From an uncultured Pelagibacteraceae bacterium (GTDB taxonomy: Bacteria > Pseudomonadota > Alphaproteobacteria > Pelagibacterales > Pelagibacteraceae), in assembly GCA_902569245.1 (NCBI GenBank), contig CACFTO010000005.1:1-64000 (forward strand): a stretch of DNA of 64,000 nt, written 5' to 3'. The notes below the pieces were generated by a model that searched no databases, was not told where the DNA came from, and was given only the letters and a program-made list of their open reading frames with translations. Numbering within the stretch: the stretch's first letter is position 1; each line of letters starts with the position of its first letter. The position numbers were made by a program, and so were the translations under genes. Below are positions 34,449 through 47,922 of the stretch, piece by piece.

Positions 34449-37400
34449 GAAAAGAATTTAGTAAATCTGTTCTATAGTTTATAGCTTCTTTTATATTCTT
34501 TTCCTTAACATGTCCAAAACCTCTGATTTGATCAGGTATTGATGCTATTTTAACTGCTGTTTCATAGTTTGATTTATTTATTTTTGTTCCTATGTCAGTA
34601 ATTGTTTGCTTGTAATCTCTTATTAATTCTCTTTCTTTTTTTCTTTCATTTAAATATCCAAATGGATCAAGCTTTGTACCTCTTAAAAATTTAAATTTTG
34701 AAAGTAATTTGAATACATTAAATAACCATCCACCAAATTTTATTTTTAGTAATTTGCCATCTACTTTGCTTTTTTTACTAAAGATTGGTGGAGCTAAATA
34801 AAAGTTGTAATTAAAGTCACCTTCAAAGTTTTTATTTACATCGTCTACGAATTTTTTATTTGTCATTAATCGCGATACTTCATACTCATCTTTGTATGCC
34901 ATTAATTTGAAGTAATTTTTTAAGACTGCAGTTGAGAATTGACTGCCGTTTCCTATATTTTTATCTATCTTTCTTGCGTAACTAACAAGTTCTTCAAATT
35001 TTTCAGCATATTTTATATTTTGGTAACCTTCTAAAAATTTAAATCTATTCTTATATTTTTCATCAAAACCCTCTAGTACTTCTGGCTCATCTTTAATTAT
35101 ATCTAAAATCTCATCTTTTAAATTTTCATAATGTCTTCCAAATCTGAATGCATCAATATTATCTTTTACACTTGCACCATTTAACTCAATTGCTTTTTCA
35201 ATTGATAAAGCTGAAATTGGTATTAAGCCTGATTGATATGCTACTCCAACATTAAACATATTTGATAAAATTGAATTTCCTAAAATCTTTGATGTAATTT
35301 TATTTGAAGATATAAACTTTATATTTTCTTGACCTGCTATGTTAATTAAATTGTCTCTCATTTCATCAAAAGGTAAGTAAAAATTTTTATCCCTTGTAAA
35401 ATCTCCAGGCATAACTTCATCTGTATTAACTATTAACTTTGAAATTTTTTTATCTAAGGTTTTTATTATTTCTAAATCATTTGATACAAGTAAATCAAAT
35501 CCAAGAAGTAAGTTTGTATCACCGTAAGATAATCTTATTGCCCCTACATCCTCTGGTTTTTCAAAAATTCTTAAAAAACTTTTAACAGCCCCACCTTTTT
35601 GAGCTAACCCAGTCATATCTAAAACCCCTGATCCTTTTCCATCTATTTGAGCAGCGGTTGCAAGCACAGCTCCAATTGTAACAACTCCTGTACCACCAAT
35701 TCCAGCAATCATTATTCCAAAAGACTTAGTAATTTCAGGTAATATTGGATCGTCTATCTTTGAATTTATTTTATTAATTAAATTATCGTCATAATTTTTC
35801 TTAAGTCTTATATCTCCCTCAAGACTTACAAAACTAGGACAAAAACCATCAACACATGTGTAATCTTTGTTACAAGAAGATTGATCAATTTGTCTTTTTC
35901 TTCCATACTCAGTTTCAACAGGTGCAATAGAGACACAATTAGATTGAATTCCACAATCTCCACAACCTTCACATAAGTCTTTATTAATAAAAATTTTTTT
36001 CTTAGGCTCTTCCAAGATACCTTTTTTTCTTCTCCTTCTTTTCTCGGCTGCACAAGTTTGATCATAAATTATTACAGTTGTTCCACTTATTTTGCTCAAT
36101 TCAATTTGAACATCTATAATATTTTTTCTGTCATAAACTTTAGAATTTCTCGCAAAACCTCCTCTATCACTATATTTTTCAATTTCATCTGTGATGATTG
36201 CAATTTCTTCGACACCTTCAGCTTCAAGTTGTTTAGACATTTGAGCAACTGTTGGTAATCCATCTAATGCTTGACCTCCTGTTAAAGCAACAGCGTCATT
36301 ATACAAAATCTTAAATGTCATTTTAGTTTTTGCCGCAACTGCATGTCTTATAGATAGAATTCCTGAATGGATGTAAGTCCCATCTCCCATATTTTGAAAA
36401 ACATGGTCTGTATTACTAAATACAGACTCGCCAACCCAAGTTGCACCTTCTGATCCCATTTGTGAAAAGCCTTCATTGTCTCTTTCCATATGTTCAACAA
36501 GATAAGCGCAACTGATACCTGTAATTGCTCTACTACCTTCAGGTATTCTAGTTGAGGTATTATGAGGGCACCCAGAACAGAAATGTGGGACTCTTTTTAA
36601 AGAAATATTTGAATTAGTTTTTTCTTTCAAAGACTTTAATTTTTTTGAAAGATTAGTTACTTCATCTGGTAGTTTAAGGTAATTAATTATTTCAAAGATC
36701 TGTAAACCAATTTCACCTGGATCTAAAGCTCCAAAAGAAACAAATAAATCATTATTATTTTCGTCATTTTTTCCAACTACTTTTATATTTAAATTTTTAT
36801 TAAATAATATTTCTTTAACTTGTGTTTCAATGATTGATCTTTTTTCTTCAACAACAATGATTTTTTCCAAATTTTCAGAAAATTTTTCAATTACTGTTTC
36901 CTCTAATGGCCAAGGCATAGCAATTTTAAGAAATTTAATTCCTACTTGATTAGCAATATCTTCATTTATTCCAATTTTTTCTAGACCTAATTTTGTATCT
37001 AAAAAAGACTTTCCGGTACTAATTATTCCAATTTTTGCCTTTTCAGAGTCGAAAATAATTTTATTCAAATTATTTATTTTACAAAATTCTTTTACATATT
37101 TTATTTTATGATTGTGTAGCCGATATTCTTTTTCTTGTGCAGTGTCTTTTAGTCTAATGTTTAATCCTTCCGATGGATATTTTTCACTTGAAATATCTAA
37201 AAGGTTTAACCTATTTTCGTCTAAATCAACAGTTGCTCCTGAACTCACATTATCATGAACACACTTTATCCCTACCCAACATCCACTTTTTCTTGATAAT
37301 TCTATTCCTATTATTCCATAATCTAGTATTTCTTGAACACCACTTGGATTAAAAAAAGGTATCATCGCATCAATCATTGCAAATTCACTTTGATGAGAGG

Positions 37401-37854
37401 TTGTTGAGGACTCACATATATGATCATCTCCCATTAAAGCAATGACGCCTCCAAACTTTGAGGTCCCTGCCAGATTTACATGTTTTAATGCATCTCCTGC
37501 TCTATCTACTCCTGGCCCTTTACCATACCATATGCCAAAAACACCATCGTATTTATCTTGTTTTCTAAGATTGACTTGCTGTGTTCCCCATAAAGAAGTT
37601 GCAGCAAGTTCCTCGTTTATTCCTGGTTGAAAATAAATTTTATTTTCATTCAAATATTTTTTATTTTTTAAAATCTGCTGATCGTAGCCTCCTAGAGGAG
37701 ATCCTCTATAACCAGAGATATAACATGCAGTATTTAAGTTTTTTTGTTTATCTCGTCTTGCCTGAACAATTGGAACTCGAACAAGAGCTTGGGCACCAGT
37801 TAAAAATCTAGTGCCTTTACTTAATTTATATTTGTCTTCAAGTTTAATTTCCAC
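34435..37854 (-). CDS. Fused indolepyruvate ferredoxin oxidoreductase (IorA-IorB type)
   Basis: A 1139-residue ThDP and iron-sulfur enzyme that oxidatively decarboxylates aryl-pyruvates and related 2-oxoacids to acyl-CoA, passing electrons to ferredoxin. The N-terminal pyrimidine-binding domain contains YRGSPLGGYD. A ThDP-binding domain has the cysteine motif HFCSGCPHNTST, then MGSEGATWVGES and MGDGTYIHSG. A ferredoxin-like cluster motif CEGCGDCGIQSNC lies near residue 640, followed by a gamma/IorB-like domain (GIGGTGVVTIGAVL). Length is usual for the fused proteobacterial form. It starts 14 bp after the amino acid dehydrogenase-like gene, whose 2-oxoacid product would be a logical substrate. 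Confidence 0.92.
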   Translation of the reverse strand: MEIKLEDKYKLSKGTRFLTGAQALVRVPIVQARRDKQKNLNTACYISGYRGSPLGGYDQQILKNKKYLNENKIYFQPGINEELAATSLWGTQQVNLRKQDKYDGVFGIWYGKGPGVDRAGDALKHVNLAGTSKFGGVIALMGDDHICESSTTSHQSEFAMIDAMIPFFNPSGVQEILDYGIIGIELSRKSGCWVGIKCVHDNVSSGATVDLDENRLNLLDISSEKYPSEGLNIRLKDTAQEKEYRLHNHKIKYVKEFCKINNLNKIIFDSEKAKIGIISTGKSFLDTKLGLEKIGINEDIANQVGIKFLKIAMPWPLEETVIEKFSENLEKIIVVEEKRSIIETQVKEILFNKNLNIKVVGKNDENNNDLFVSFGALDPGEIGLQIFEIINYLKLPDEVTNLSKKLKSLKEKTNSNISLKRVPHFCSGCPHNTSTRIPEGSRAITGISCAYLVEHMERDNEGFSQMGSEGATWVGESVFSNTDHVFQNMGDGTYIHSGILSIRHAVAAKTKMTFKILYNDAVALTGGQALDGLPTVAQMSKQLEAEGVEEIAIITDEIEKYSDRGGFARNSKVYDRKNIIDVQIELSKISGTTVIIYDQTCAAEKRRRRKKGILEEPKKKIFINKDLCEGCGDCGIQSNCVSIAPVETEYGRKRQIDQSSCNKDYTCVDGFCPSFVSLEGDIRLKKNYDDNLINKINSKIDDPILPEITKSFGIMIAGIGGTGVVTIGAVLATAAQIDGKGSGVLDMTGLAQKGGAVKSFLRIFEKPEDVGAIRLSYGDTNLLLGFDLLVSNDLEIIKTLDKKISKLIVNTDEVMPGDFTRDKNFYLPFDEMRDNLINIAGQENIKFISSNKITSKILGNSILSNMFNVGVAYQSGLIPISALSIEKAIELNGASVKDNIDAFRFGRHYENLKDEILDIIKDEPEVLEGFDEKYKNRFKFLEGYQNIKYAEKFEELVSYARKIDKNIGNGSQFSTAVLKNYFKLMAYKDEYEVSRLMTNKKFVDDVNKNFEGDFNYNFYLAPPIFSKKSKVDGKLLKIKFGGWLFNVFKLLSKFKFLRGTKLDPFGYLNERKKERELIRDYKQTITDIGTKINKSNYETAVKIASIPDQIRGFGHVKEKNIKEAINYRTDLLNSFHENT

Positions 37855-37868
37855 ACTATTTAACTTTT

Positions 37869-39110
37869 TTAAGCAAATCTAACTGAACTGTAAGGCTTTA
37901 AATCCATATTAGTATTTTCATTTGCAATCATACCAGATACTATTTTCCCAGAAATTGCACCTAAAGTCCATCCTAAATGATGATGACCAAATGAGTAAAA
38001 AACATTTTTATAATTTTTTGATGGCCCAATTATTGGTAAAAAATCTGGCAGTGTAGGTCTAAACCCTAACCACTCATCTTTATGCTCAGGCAAACCGTCA
38101 AGCATATCCTTTGCATTTAAAATTAAGTTTTTGATCCTGGATTTTGATAAAGCATTTTCTAGACCACCAAACTCCACAGTGCCGACTACTCTTAAACCTT
38201 GATCCATTGGTGACATTCCAAACCCTCTGTTAGAATAAACCACTGGTCTAGAAATTAAATGATCAAAATCTTTAAAATGAACATGATACCCTCTTTCGGT
38301 ATCCAGTGGAATATTTTCATGGAGCTTATCAGTAAGTTTTTTTGAAAATGCACCACATGCGATAACCAATTTATCAAAAACAAATCTCTGGGTTTCTGAT
38401 CTTAAAACAGGTTTTTCCTCATCAAAATTCAAATCTTGGATATTTAGTTTTAAAAACTTTCCACCTTTTTTTATAAAATTTTCAAATAGCTTTATTAATA
38501 TTTTTTTTGGATTTCTTGCATGTCTTGCATAATCATAAAAAACACCACCATGATAAAATGGTTTTAAATTTGGTTCTAAATCATGTATTTCTTTTTTATT
38601 CACAACTTGTTGTTTAACCCCTAGATCGTCTCTAATTTTTATTTCTAATTCTCTACTTTTCAAATTTTTTTCATTCCATACATATAAAATTCCATTATTT
38701 TCAACTAAACCCTCTAAATCTATCTCTTCGAATAGTTCATCATAAGCCAATAGAGATTGATCTAAAATTTGATGCATATTTTTTGCGGTATGCATCATTT
38801 TATCATTAGTACAATTCATTAAAAATTTTGAAAACCAAGGGAGCATTTTTGGAACATAATTCCATTTAAGTGCCAAAGGTCCTCTTGAGCTCATAAGCAT
38901 TGATGGAACATCACTTACAATATCTGGTCTGTTTAAAGGGACTGATGCATAAGGAGAAAAGTGACCTGCATTACCATAAGAGGCTGCATTACCAGGTTCA
39001 TCTCTATCGAACAAAATTACTTGATAGCCTTTTTTTTGAAGAAAAAGAGCATTACATACTCCTTGAATTCCTGCTCCTATTATACCAATTTTTAATTTTT
39101 TTTTTGACAC
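37869..39110 (-). CDS. DadA-like FAD-dependent D-amino acid dehydrogenase
   Basis: A 413-residue flavoprotein of the DAO superfamily, oxidatively deaminating an amino acid or secondary amine to a 2-oxoacid. The FAD motif GIIGAGIQGVCNALFL begins at residue 9, and ASYGNAGHFSPYASVPLN is characteristic of DadA-type proteins; the C-terminal SFGHHHLGWTLGAISGK closes the FAD site. The start is GTG at 39108-39110. No Shine-Dalgarno is present: nine T precede the GTG and a TATATT lies just upstream, so the message may be leaderless. First gene of the run down to msrB. Confidence 0.87.
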   Translation of the reverse strand: MSKKKLKIGIIGAGIQGVCNALFLQKKGYQVILFDRDEPGNAASYGNAGHFSPYASVPLNRPDIVSDVPSMLMSSRGPLALKWNYVPKMLPWFSKFLMNCTNDKMMHTAKNMHQILDQSLLAYDELFEEIDLEGLVENNGILYVWNEKNLKSRELEIKIRDDLGVKQQVVNKKEIHDLEPNLKPFYHGGVFYDYARHARNPKKILIKLFENFIKKGGKFLKLNIQDLNFDEEKPVLRSETQRFVFDKLVIACGAFSKKLTDKLHENIPLDTERGYHVHFKDFDHLISRPVVYSNRGFGMSPMDQGLRVVGTVEFGGLENALSKSRIKNLILNAKDMLDGLPEHKDEWLGFRPTLPDFLPIIGPSKNYKNVFYSFGHHHLGWTLGAISGKIVSGMIANENTNMDLKPYSSVRFA

Positions 39111-39184
39111 AAAAAAAAATATAGTTGGTGGGATAAATTAAAATAGATGTTATTTGATCGCGGTTGATAACTGTTTACGTTATC
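39111..39184 (-). promoter_or_regulatory. 74-bp spacer with the dadA-like promoter and a short inverted repeat
   Basis: This separates rodA from the dadA-like gene. GATAAC and GTTATC (39166-39171 and 39179-39184) form a 6-bp inverted repeat just past the rodA stop. It has no T run, so it is a poor terminator and could be an operator. A TATATT 9 bases upstream of the GTG is the likely -10. Confidence 0.3.
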
Positions 39185-40315
39185 TTAGTTGCCGATCGGA
39201 TCTCGACTGTAAATTTTGCAGCTCATTACGATACTTAAACCAAGCATTATTGATAACATTGATGATCCTCCGTATGACATGATAGGAAGTGGTGCTCCAA
39301 CGATTGGCAATAAACCAGTTACCATAGCTATATTTACAAAAATATATAAGAATAAACCAGATGCAAAACCAAAACAGTATAGTTTTGCAAAAAATGATCT
39401 ACTAGAAAAACCAATCCTAATTATTCTATAAATTAATAAAGCGTATAATAAAATTAGTACCATGGAACCAACAAAGCCAAACTCTTCAGAGAAAAGAGTA
39501 AAAATAAAGTCAGTGTGTTTTTCAGGTAAGAATTCAAGATAACTTTGTGTACCTTGTAAGAAACCTTTGCCTAACAATCCTCCTGAACCAATAGCTATTT
39601 TGGATTGAATAATTTGATAGCCAGCACCTAAAGGGTCTCTGTCTGGATTAAAAAAAGTTAATATTCTTGATTTTTGATATGGTTTTAAAAATGAAATTAC
39701 AAAAGGTAATGAGACTAACAATATTAATCCCGAATATATAAAATATTTTAAATTAAGTCCTGCTAACCAAATAATAGCCAACCCACTTCCTGCTATTAAA
39801 ATTGCTGTTCCTAAATCAGGTTGAGTTATAACTAAATAGCAAGGTATCAACAAAAGTATAATTGGTTGTAATAAATATTTATAACTTTGAATGTCTGAGC
39901 TTTGAATACGATGGTAATACCTTGCAAAACAAACTATTATTGCAATTTTCATCAGTTCTGAAGGTTGAAGGTTCATTATGAAAAAATTTATCCATCGTTT
40001 AGACCCTGACGCTGAAATTCCAAAAAAAATTACAAGTAATAAAAGTAAAGTTCCAAGAATGTAAAAAATATATGCCTGTCTATACCAAAACGAAACTCTT
40101 ACAAATGACAGAACTAAAAACATAGAAAAAAATACTAGAAATCTAGTCAGATGATTTTTAGTATAAAAAGAAAAGCTCCCACTTTCTGTAGAATAAATTG
40201 AAACAACACTGATTGAACCAATTATAGCAACAATTATTATTAAAAAGTAATCAACAGCCTTCAATTTATCAAAAAATGAATAGCTTGTAGAATTTAGTGA
40301 CGTTGAAAGTATCAT
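39185..40315 (-). CDS. rodA: Peptidoglycan glycosyltransferase RodA (MrdB)
   Basis: A 376-residue SEDS-family membrane enzyme that polymerises glycan strands for lateral wall growth with PBP2. About ten membrane segments. Signatures are GSKRWINFFIMNLQPSELMKIAI, ITQPDLGTAILIAGSGLAIIWLAG, FLPEKHTDFIFTLFSEEFGF (with the conserved catalytic aspartate region) and GAPLPIMSYGGSSML. It overlaps mrdA by 4 bp and ends the rod-shape operon. Confidence 0.95.
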   Translation of the reverse strand: MILSTSLNSTSYSFFDKLKAVDYFLIIIVAIIGSISVVSIYSTESGSFSFYTKNHLTRFLVFFSMFLVLSFVRVSFWYRQAYIFYILGTLLLLLVIFFGISASGSKRWINFFIMNLQPSELMKIAIIVCFARYYHRIQSSDIQSYKYLLQPIILLLIPCYLVITQPDLGTAILIAGSGLAIIWLAGLNLKYFIYSGLILLVSLPFVISFLKPYQKSRILTFFNPDRDPLGAGYQIIQSKIAIGSGGLLGKGFLQGTQSYLEFLPEKHTDFIFTLFSEEFGFVGSMVLILLYALLIYRIIRIGFSSRSFFAKLYCFGFASGLFLYIFVNIAMVTGLLPIVGAPLPIMSYGGSSMLSIMLGLSIVMSCKIYSRDPIGN

Positions 40316-42258
40316 GCAATATTTTTTAAATCTTTTCTAATTTTTTCTCTTAATTCATGCCTATCTAAGATTTTTTTTATTAATTTATTTGCTAGTGGGG
40401 CGGCTGCTTTACTACCCGAGCCTCCATGCTCTATTAAAACACTTAGGGAATATCTTGGTTTATCATAAGGCGCAAATGCGATAAATAAAGCATGATCTCT
40501 ACTTTTATATTCTATCTCATCAAGGTCTAAATCAAGCTCTCTATCTTGGTCAGTAATTCTTTTAACTTGAGAAGTCCCAGTTTTTCCAGCAAACTTGTAT
40601 TTATCTTCTTTGTGTCTAGATCTGAAGGAAGTTCCAAATTGTTCATTGGTTGACCCATACATTGCATCCAGAACTAACTTTAGATTATTTGGATTTCTGT
40701 AAAGTCTTTCATAATATTTAAATTCGCGATCTTTTAAAATATTTTGACTTACTGATTTATTTTTTTCACTTTCAATTTTTGATTTAATACTATCTAAATC
40801 TATTTCTTTATCATAAATTAAATTTGGCTTGATCTTGTAGCCACCATTAGCCAATTGCGCTGTCATCAAACATAATTGAAGTGGAGTGGTCTGAATGTAA
40901 CCCTGTCCAATTCCAGTAATTACAGTTTCGCCAAGATACCAAGACTGTTCTAAAACTTGTTTTTTCCATTTAGTTGAGGGAACAATTCCTTTTTTCTCTT
41001 CTGAAAAAAAATCTTCTAAAACTTTTGAACCTAGGCCATATCTTTTTGCAATTAATGAGAGCTTATCGACACCTAAAAGCCTTGCGACCTCGTAAAAATA
41101 AATATCACATGACTGTTTAATGGCATTTCTCATACTCATTAATCCATGACCATTTTTTTTCCAACAGTGATATCTTTCTCCATACAATTCATATGGATGA
41201 TCATGCCCTTTACAGTTTACTTTAAACTTTGTGTCTATTATTCCATATTCTAGTGCAGCAAGTGCAACCAAGGGTTTTATAGTTGATCCTGGAGAATATA
41301 ATCCAGCTAATGATTTATTTAATAAAGGTCTTAACTTATTATTTTTAATTTCATTCCAATCTTTAGTACTTATTCCATGAGTAAACTTATTTGGATCGTA
41401 GGTAGGGGACGATGCCATGGTAATTACTTCACCTGTGTATATATCCATAACACATATTGAACCTGCTTGATTTTTTAATAACTCTTGAGCCAATTGCTGG
41501 ATTTCCAAGTCTATGGTCGCTCTTAAATTTTCACCTTGAGTTTCTTTGTTATAACTAATTTCACTTATTTTTTTTCCTGATGCATTTACTTCATATCTTT
41601 TAGTTCCATGATTACCAATTAAGTCAGTATCTTTTGAATTTTCAATACCAATTTTTCCAACTTTTAAACCTGGTACAAAGTTTTCCTCTATTTTTTTTTT
41701 ATTTTGAATATCTTGAGTTGTTGCATCACCAACATATCCAACAACATGTACTAAATCATTGGAATAAGGGTAATATCTTGAAGTAGCCAAAACTGGCTTC
41801 GCTCCATCCAATTCATGCAAGTACAAATTTAATTTAGAAAATTCGTTCCATGATAAATTTTCAGAAATTATTAAAGTATCCCACGGCTTAGATTTTTCTT
41901 TATTCTCATATATTTTTTTTATTTCATCTTCTTTAAGACTTATAATATTTTTAAGTTTAAAAATTGAATTATTAAAATTAGAAACTTCTTCAAGAGATAA
42001 ATGAACTTGATAAACTCTTTGATTGTCAGCAATAATATTATTAAAAAAATCAGTTATTATTCCTCTTTGAGGTGGGGTTTTCCATTCTCTAATTCTATTT
42101 TTATCAGATAAAACCTCATATTTTTGCTTTTCAGAAATTTGAAGATTATATAATCTTGAAGTGACAATCCCAAGTAATCCAATCTTTGCGGCAACTAAAA
42201 CAAAAAGTCTTCTACTTATAATTTTATTTTTATTTAAATTACCTATTTTTTTTATCAT
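40312..42258 (-). CDS. mrdA: Penicillin-binding protein 2 (PBP2), transpeptidase of the elongasome
   Basis: A 648-residue inner-membrane transpeptidase. One N-terminal membrane anchor (about residues 18-38) precedes a dimerisation domain (REWKTPPQRGIITD) and the transpeptidase domain. Active-site motifs: S325 in SPGSTIKP, the SCD motif in KQSCDIYFYEVARLLG, and KTGTSQ near the end. It cross-links peptidoglycan made by RodA. Overlap with mreD is 20 bp and with rodA 4 bp. Length is normal for PBP2. Confidence 0.95.
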   Translation of the reverse strand: MIKKIGNLNKNKIISRRLFVLVAAKIGLLGIVTSRLYNLQISEKQKYEVLSDKNRIREWKTPPQRGIITDFFNNIIADNQRVYQVHLSLEEVSNFNNSIFKLKNIISLKEDEIKKIYENKEKSKPWDTLIISENLSWNEFSKLNLYLHELDGAKPVLATSRYYPYSNDLVHVVGYVGDATTQDIQNKKKIEENFVPGLKVGKIGIENSKDTDLIGNHGTKRYEVNASGKKISEISYNKETQGENLRATIDLEIQQLAQELLKNQAGSICVMDIYTGEVITMASSPTYDPNKFTHGISTKDWNEIKNNKLRPLLNKSLAGLYSPGSTIKPLVALAALEYGIIDTKFKVNCKGHDHPYELYGERYHCWKKNGHGLMSMRNAIKQSCDIYFYEVARLLGVDKLSLIAKRYGLGSKVLEDFFSEEKKGIVPSTKWKKQVLEQSWYLGETVITGIGQGYIQTTPLQLCLMTAQLANGGYKIKPNLIYDKEIDLDSIKSKIESEKNKSVSQNILKDREFKYYERLYRNPNNLKLVLDAMYGSTNEQFGTSFRSRHKEDKYKFAGKTGTSQVKRITDQDRELDLDLDEIEYKSRDHALFIAFAPYDKPRYSLSVLIEHGGSGSKAAAPLANKLIKKILDRHELREKIRKDLKNIA

Positions 42259-42769
42259 TCTTTTTTACTAGCACCATATTATCTATCCAAACAAATATTT
42301 TGAAAAATATAGGGTAGATTAAAAATGTAACGAATAAACCCAATATTAAACTTTCATAGACAATTGGAATTTTAAATATTGTCATTAATATAATATAATT
42401 TACTGATCCTACAATTAAAATTGCTATGAAAAATGATATCCAATCATAAATTAAATTGTACATGATTGTTCTATTTCTTATAAATGCTGCAATCACAGAT
42501 AATAATAAATAATCTAAGGAAGATATTCCAATTGGCAAACTTTGAACTATATCATTTATAATACCTGCAAAAAAAATTAATCCATAACCTAGATGCTCTG
42601 GTTTTTTTAAACTCCAGAAGAATACAATTATGTAGCTAAAGTTTATGATAAAATCATAATTTTTATAAATAATATTAATATTTAAACCTAAAATGACGAC
42701 TAAAAATAAAATTAAAGTGGGTAAACTTGTAATTGTCTTAGAATAAATTCTGTTAGCAAATAAACTCAC
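42239..42769 (-). CDS. mreD: Rod shape-determining protein MreD
   Basis: A 176-residue inner-membrane protein with five to six hydrophobic segments. Recognisable MreD marks are LIFFAGIINDIVQSLPIGISSLDYLLLSVIAAFIRNR. It is the scaffold partner of MreC. Position between mreC and mrdA, with a 4-bp and a 20-bp overlap, agrees with the call. Confidence 0.88.
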   Translation of the reverse strand: MSLFANRIYSKTITSLPTLILFLVVILGLNINIIYKNYDFIINFSYIIVFFWSLKKPEHLGYGLIFFAGIINDIVQSLPIGISSLDYLLLSVIAAFIRNRTIMYNLIYDWISFFIAILIVGSVNYIILMTIFKIPIVYESLILGLFVTFLIYPIFFKIFVWIDNMVLVKKNDKKNR

Positions 42770-43608
42770 TTTTTAAAATAAACCTTAACAAATTTAATTT
42801 GATCGAAATCTGCAAAAAATTTCACATATTTTTTGTTATTTATAATGGTTATTTTGCCTATGGGTATTCCAGAGGAAATTATGCCATCAGCTCCTGAAGT
42901 ATAAACAATATAACCCTCCTCGACTTGATCTTTTTCAGGTAGATACTCAATGTCACCATTAAATTTACTTCCATTCCCTGAAACTATTGCGCTGGTTCCA
43001 TTAGGTTCAATTATTACTGGTATCTTACTATTAAGATCGTTTATTAATAAAACTCTCGAGGTTAAGTAATTAACTCCAACTACCTTGCCTATAAAATATG
43101 ATCCACTTCTCACACCTGAGCCTATTTTTATATCATGTTTGAAACCTTTATTAATCACAATTGACCTTAAATATGGACTATTCTGGTCTAGTAAAATTTT
43201 AGTTAAATGGTAATTATCTGAAAAGAGGTTTTTTTCTTCAATCAATGCATTAAGCCTTAAATTTTCTTCTTTTAAAAATTGATTTTCAAGTTTTAACTCT
43301 TCAATATTTAAATCAATAATCTTAAGTTGTTTATTTTCTTCATATATTTTTAAAAGGTCACTAACACCGTAATAAGCATTTTTTAAAGATAAAAATGGTA
43401 ATGATATAACATATGAAGTTTTAAAAACAGCATCTTTGGCTACTGACCTAAACTGATTAATAGGTCCTGTTTTAAAATATTCTAATGATAGAACAATTAT
43501 GGATACTACAATCAAAGTTAAAAGTGAAAATTTTTGTCTATTGCCTTTTTTTAAAAAAATAGAACGAGCAGATATGACCAAATCATCTCTGCCCATTTCT
43601 CTAGACAT
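42766..43608 (-). CDS. mreC: Rod shape-determining protein MreC
   Basis: A 280-residue bitopic periplasmic protein: short cytoplasmic N-terminus, one membrane helix (about residues 26-44), a coiled coil (about 85-115, leucine/glutamate-rich) and two beta-barrel lobes with SGNGSKFNGDIEYLP and GYIVYTSGADGIISSGIPIGKI. It links MreB filaments to PBP2. It starts 5 bp after mreB. Confidence 0.93.
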   Translation of the reverse strand: MSREMGRDDLVISARSIFLKKGNRQKFSLLTLIVVSIIVLSLEYFKTGPINQFRSVAKDAVFKTSYVISLPFLSLKNAYYGVSDLLKIYEENKQLKIIDLNIEELKLENQFLKEENLRLNALIEEKNLFSDNYHLTKILLDQNSPYLRSIVINKGFKHDIKIGSGVRSGSYFIGKVVGVNYLTSRVLLINDLNSKIPVIIEPNGTSAIVSGNGSKFNGDIEYLPEKDQVEEGYIVYTSGADGIISSGIPIGKITIINNKKYVKFFADFDQIKFVKVYFKK

Positions 43609-43613
43609 TTTGA

Positions 43614-46237
<2,624 letters not shown>

Positions 46238-46258
46238 TTAATTATTATAAGCTCACTT

Positions 46259-46286
46259 ATCATACATGCTCACGCTCAGATTGCAA
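46259..46286 (-). promoter_or_regulatory. Candidate leuA promoter
   Basis: On the minus strand TTGCAA (46281-46286) and TATGAT (46259-46264) are separated by 16 bases, close to a sigma-70 promoter. The predicted start is about 15 bases before the leuA ATG. A second TATAAT lies nearer the ATG. The word TGAGC occurs three times in this 89-bp spacer and might be a regulator contact. Confidence 0.4.
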
Positions 46287-46308
46287 AATAAAATGGCTAT
46301 TTTAGCCA
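46287..46308 (-). terminator. Weak intrinsic terminator after ilvC
   Basis: On the minus strand TGGCTA-AAA-TAGCCA (46294-46308) forms a 6-bp stem followed by TTTTATTTT. The stem is short but in the right place, 19 bp after the ilvC stop. Confidence 0.5.
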
Positions 46309-46326
46309 AATAAAACAATAATTTAT

Positions 46327-47361
<1,035 letters not shown>

Positions 47362-47373
47362 TTAATTTTTATT

Positions 47374-47922
47374 TTATTTAAATATTTCTGATCCTCTTGT
47401 CATAGCGACTGCGCCTGTTCTTGAAACACTCACTAAACCAAATTTTTTTAAATTTTTTGACATAGTATCTATTTCTCTTCTTAAAGCTGTAATTTGTATA
47501 ACATTTGATTTATTTGTTTTATCTAATATTACTGGATTAAAATTTTTGCAAGCTTCAAAAGCTTTATTTAATTTACCATTGTTTGCAACAAACTTAAATA
47601 ATGCCATTTCTTTAAAAATAACATTTTTATCTTCTCTTTTAAAATCTGCAACTTTATGGACTGGAACTAATTTTTTTAATTGAAGTTTAATCTGATCTAC
47701 AACTTGAGGGGTACCTGTAGTAACAATTGTTATTCTAGAAATATTTTGTTTCTGATCAACTTCTGCCACTGCTAATGACTCAATATTGTAACCTCTTCCA
47801 GAAAATAATCCAACTACACGGGCTAAAACACCAGCCTCATTATCTACCCATACAACTATAATATGCGTATCAGGCTTCTGTTTTTTTCCTGCAGAACTAT
47901 ATGCTGATTTTGAGTTTGCCAT
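47374..47922 (-). CDS. ilvH: Acetolactate synthase small regulatory subunit
   Basis: A 182-residue regulatory subunit with an N-terminal ACT domain (HIIVVWVDNEAGVLARVVGLFSGRGYNIESLAVAEVDQ) and a C-terminal ALS_ss domain (EMALFKFVAN). It confers valine feedback control on the catalytic subunit, with which it overlaps by one base. Confidence 0.94.
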   Translation of the reverse strand: MANSKSAYSSAGKKQKPDTHIIVVWVDNEAGVLARVVGLFSGRGYNIESLAVAEVDQKQNISRITIVTTGTPQVVDQIKLQLKKLVPVHKVADFKREDKNVIFKEMALFKFVANNGKLNKAFEACKNFNPVILDKTNKSNVIQITALRREIDTMSKNLKKFGLVSVSRTGAVAMTRGSEIFK

